Source of the DNA: Caulobacteraceae bacterium
Lineage (GTDB): Bacteria > Pseudomonadota > Alphaproteobacteria > Caulobacterales > Caulobacteraceae
Length of the DNA stretch: 15,822 nt
NCBI GenBank assembly: GCA_020852035.1
Contig: JADZBR010000359.1
Location: 1-15,822, forward strand
Direction: 5' to 3'
The position numbers were made by a program, and so were the translations under genes. This document shows positions 14,162 through 15,822 of the stretch, in pieces (positions within the stretch are counted from its first letter, which is position 1; every line of letters begins with the position of its first letter). The notes under the pieces are model-generated. The model made no database searches and had not been told where the DNA came from. It worked only from the letters and a program-made list of their open reading frames with translations.

Positions 14162-14162
14162 C

Positions 14163-14918
14163 TCAAAGCCCGGCGGGCTTCCTGAACCGATAGGCGAACT
14201 GGTCCGTGCGACCGCGGATCCTGGGATCGAAGACGCTGAGCCGGTGGCTGTCGGCCGGATTGCGCAGGCCGGCGTATTCGCCCTCGTAGACGAAGCCGGC
14301 GGCGGTCACTTGCGCCTTCACCGTGGCGGGGTCGATGCGGTGCAGGGTGTCGGTGTCGCGCATCCCCGAGCCGGGCTCGGCGGCGTGGTCGACGATCAAA
14401 AGGACGCCGCCCGGCTTCAGGGCGCGGAAGGCGGCGCGGTTGAAGACCATCGGGTCGATCCGCCCCATGAACCGGTCCGGGTAGTCGTGGTAGTTCTGCG
14501 AGGTGAAGATCACATCCACCGGCTCGGGCGTGGCGAAGGCGTCGGCCGGCTGCACCAGCAGCTTGAGGTTGGAATATTTCGGCTGGCGCGAGAGCAGCAC
14601 GTAGTCGCGGGTGTTGCCGGTCGCCTGCTGGGCGTAGGGCGTCGGCCAGATGCCGTAGACCTTGCCGCGCGGGCCGACCACGCCCGAGAGGATGCGCGAG
14701 AAATAGGCCGCGCCGGGGATCAGCTCGGCCACCTTGTCGCCCGGCTTCACCCCGGCGAAGGCGATCAGCTCGCCGGGCTTGCGGCGCGCGTCGTTGTGGG
14801 CGTGATCCTTGCGCGCCGGATCGGCGATGGCGGCCTGGATGTAGGGCGGCGGGGGCGCGGCCCCGGCGGCGCCGGCGGCGAGCGCCAGGACGGCGGCGAG
14901 GACAGCGCCCCTGATCAT
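14163..14918 (-). CDS. Exported SAM-methyltransferase-like protein
   Basis: A 251-residue protein resembling the predicted methyltransferases of the COG4798 type. Residues 1-20 (MIRGAVLAAVLALAAGAAGA) are a Sec signal peptide. The family N-terminus IADPARKDHAHNDARRKPGELIAFAGVKPG is followed by a class-I fold: motif I region VAELIPGAAYFSRIL (63-77), GPRGKVYGIW (82-91), VDVIFTSQNYHDYPD (134-148), ALKPGGVLLIVDHAA (166-180) and HRIDPATVKAQVTAAGF (193-209). Motif I has PGAA where active enzymes usually have GxGxG, so SAM binding is uncertain. The ATG at 14918 overlaps the DUF72 TGA by 4 bp. Periplasmic location and lack of SAM there make the true activity open. Confidence 0.82.
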   Translation of the reverse strand: MIRGAVLAAVLALAAGAAGAAPPPPYIQAAIADPARKDHAHNDARRKPGELIAFAGVKPGDKVAELIPGAAYFSRILSGVVGPRGKVYGIWPTPYAQQATGNTRDYVLLSRQPKYSNLKLLVQPADAFATPEPVDVIFTSQNYHDYPDRFMGRIDPMVFNRAAFRALKPGGVLLIVDHAAEPGSGMRDTDTLHRIDPATVKAQVTAAGFVYEGEYAGLRNPADSHRLSVFDPRIRGRTDQFAYRFRKPAGL

Positions 14919-15712
14919 TTCACGCGCTCGATCAGGGCCTGCGCGCCGGCCGGGGCGCGCACCTTGCCCTCGTGGATGATGAAGGCGAAGACGTCGCGCG
15001 GCGCCGGCTTGGCGGGTTCGGCGTAGGTCGGCAGGCCCTCCGGCTGGCCGCCGGCGGCCCAGGTCTTCAGGCGGCCCGCCCACTCGTCGAGCTCCTTGGG
15101 CGGATAGGCGGTCTCGACCTCGTCGGAGCCGGTCTGCAGGCGGGCGTAGACGAAATCCGCCGTCACGTCGGCGATCTCGGGATAGGTGAAGTGCCTGGCG
15201 TAGATGTTGGCGACGCCGTACTTGCGCAGCAGCGCGGGGAAGTCCGGCGTGCAGAAGCTGTCGTGGCGCACCTCGACGGCGTGGCGCAGGGGCTTGCCGC
15301 CGAGCTGTTTGGGCAGCAGGGCGAGGAAACCCTCGAAATCCTCGGGGTCGAACTTCTTGGTCGGGGCGAACTGCCAGAAGATCGGGCCGAGACGGTCGCC
15401 CAGTTCCTCCAGCCCCTGGGTATGGAAGCGCTCCAGCGACTCGCCGGCCTCGGCGAGGACCTTCCTGTTGGTGGTGAAGCGCGAGCCCTTCACCGTGAAG
15501 ACGAAGCCGTCCGGCGTCTCGTCGCGCCACTTTCGCCAGCTGTCCGGCTTGAAGCTGGAATAGTAGGTGCCGTTGATCTCGATGGCGGTCAGATGGCGGC
15601 TGGCGTAGTTCAGCTCGTCCTTCTGCTTGAGGGTGTCGGGATAGAAGACCCCGCGCCACGGCTCGAACGTCCAGCCGCCGATGCCGATGCGGATGTCGCC
15701 GGGTTGGGTCAT
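14915..15712 (-). CDS. DUF72 (YecE-like) protein
   Basis: A 265-residue TIM-barrel protein of the DUF72 family, function unproven. Typical blocks are RIGIGGWTFEPWRGVFYPD (8-26), LTAIEINGTYYSSFKPDSWRKW (41-62), FVFTVKGSRFTTNRKVL (70-86), GPIFWQFAPTKKF and AVEVRHDSF, with a FVYARL segment toward the C-terminus. There is no signal peptide, so it is cytoplasmic. The ATG at 15712 has GGAGG 7 nt upstream, located in the end of the preceding frame. It overlaps that frame's TGA by 4 bp and the next gene's ATG by 4 bp, so it is the middle of a three-gene coupled unit. Confidence 0.9.
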   Translation of the reverse strand: MTQPGDIRIGIGGWTFEPWRGVFYPDTLKQKDELNYASRHLTAIEINGTYYSSFKPDSWRKWRDETPDGFVFTVKGSRFTTNRKVLAEAGESLERFHTQGLEELGDRLGPIFWQFAPTKKFDPEDFEGFLALLPKQLGGKPLRHAVEVRHDSFCTPDFPALLRKYGVANIYARHFTYPEIADVTADFVYARLQTGSDEVETAYPPKELDEWAGRLKTWAAGGQPEGLPTYAEPAKPAPRDVFAFIIHEGKVRAPAGAQALIERVK

Positions 15713-15822
15713 TTGCGTTCCTCCAGCGGCTGTGCATCGGCCTTCTTGAGCCGCGGCAATTTCAGGTCCAGCCGAATGCCGAAGTGTCCCTGACCACCAT
15801 CGTGCTGATTTGTACGCCAGCC
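15709..15822 (-). CDS. C-terminal fragment of an unidentified gene
   Basis: An open frame enters from the right edge and ends at TGA 15711-15709. It gives 37 residues, including GGQGHFGIRLDLKLPRLKK and ending PLEERK. The TGA forms an ATGA overlap with the DUF72 start, the same coupling used by the next pair. The frame's end also carries the DUF72 Shine-Dalgarno. No family is recognised from so little sequence. Codon use becomes more GC3-rich toward the end. It could be chance, since 38 open codons are not rare here. Confidence 0.5.
   Translation of the reverse strand, partial: GWRTNQHDGGQGHFGIRLDLKLPRLKKADAQPLEERK

Larger units (their letters stand above)
13801..14162. other. Non-coding repeat-rich intergenic region
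   Basis: These 362 nt lie between the SDR start and the stop of the methyltransferase-like gene. They contain only the SDR Shine-Dalgarno, the inverted element pair, the compound hairpin and the GTCCCGC repeats. Reading frames here run through the repeats and carry no protein-like sequence. Hairpins downstream of the methyltransferase gene could end its transcript. Confidence 0.8.

Overview
The window looks like a chromosomal piece of a high-GC alphaproteobacterium, most likely of the Caulobacter/Phenylobacterium/Brevundimonas group. The grounds are strong G/C bias at third codon positions, the rpmH-rnpA-yidC-engB and argB-HAD-dapD gene sets, a CtrA-like box, and inverted-repeat elements of a kind common between genes in these bacteria. 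The genus is an inference. I see no tRNA, rRNA, CRISPR array, insertion sequence or phage gene.

Layout. Positions 1-2177 (minus strand): argB, a HAD pyrimidine 5'-nucleotidase and dapD (cut by the left edge), joined by 4-bp ATGA overlaps, with a candidate promoter at 2213-2241. Positions 2304-4660 (plus): an exported amidohydrolase and a nitronate monooxygenase with its own promoter. Positions 4692-8248 (minus): rpmH, rnpA, yidC, engB and a DUF4287-DUF5655 gene, driven by a clear TTGACA-N17-TATCCA promoter. A GC-rich hairpin at 4666-4695 separates the convergent units. Positions 8249-8541 hold that promoter, an unlisted 28-codon ORF with a good Shine-Dalgarno, and two abutting 10-bp palindromes. 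Positions 8542-10190 (minus): tetR followed by a zinc-independent quinone oxidoreductase, with a probable TetR operator at 10206-10220. Positions 10342-12418 (plus): a DUF47/PhoU-like protein, a PiT phosphate transporter and a Nudix hydrolase, tightly packed. Positions 12415-13800 (minus): a small exported six-cysteine protein and a 2,4-dienoyl-CoA-reductase-like SDR. Positions 13801-14162 are non-coding and repeat-rich. Positions 14163-15822 (minus): an exported methyltransferase-like protein, a DUF72 protein and the C-terminus of another gene, joined by ATGA overlaps.

How the genes work together. The rpmH unit links ribosome assembly (L34, EngB), tRNA processing (RnpA) and membrane protein insertion (YidC). 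The argB unit couples arginine and lysine/peptidoglycan precursor synthesis. The DUF47-PiT-Nudix set is a low-affinity phosphate import unit with an attached phosphohydrolase. The tetR-quinone oxidoreductase pair looks like a locally regulated redox unit.

Most of the window is ordinary housekeeping DNA. The items most worth a second look are the small ORF and twin palindromes upstream of rpmH, the apparent CTG start of rnpA, the six-cysteine protein with mirror-symmetric spacing and a CtrA-like box, and the repeat cluster at 13857-14161.
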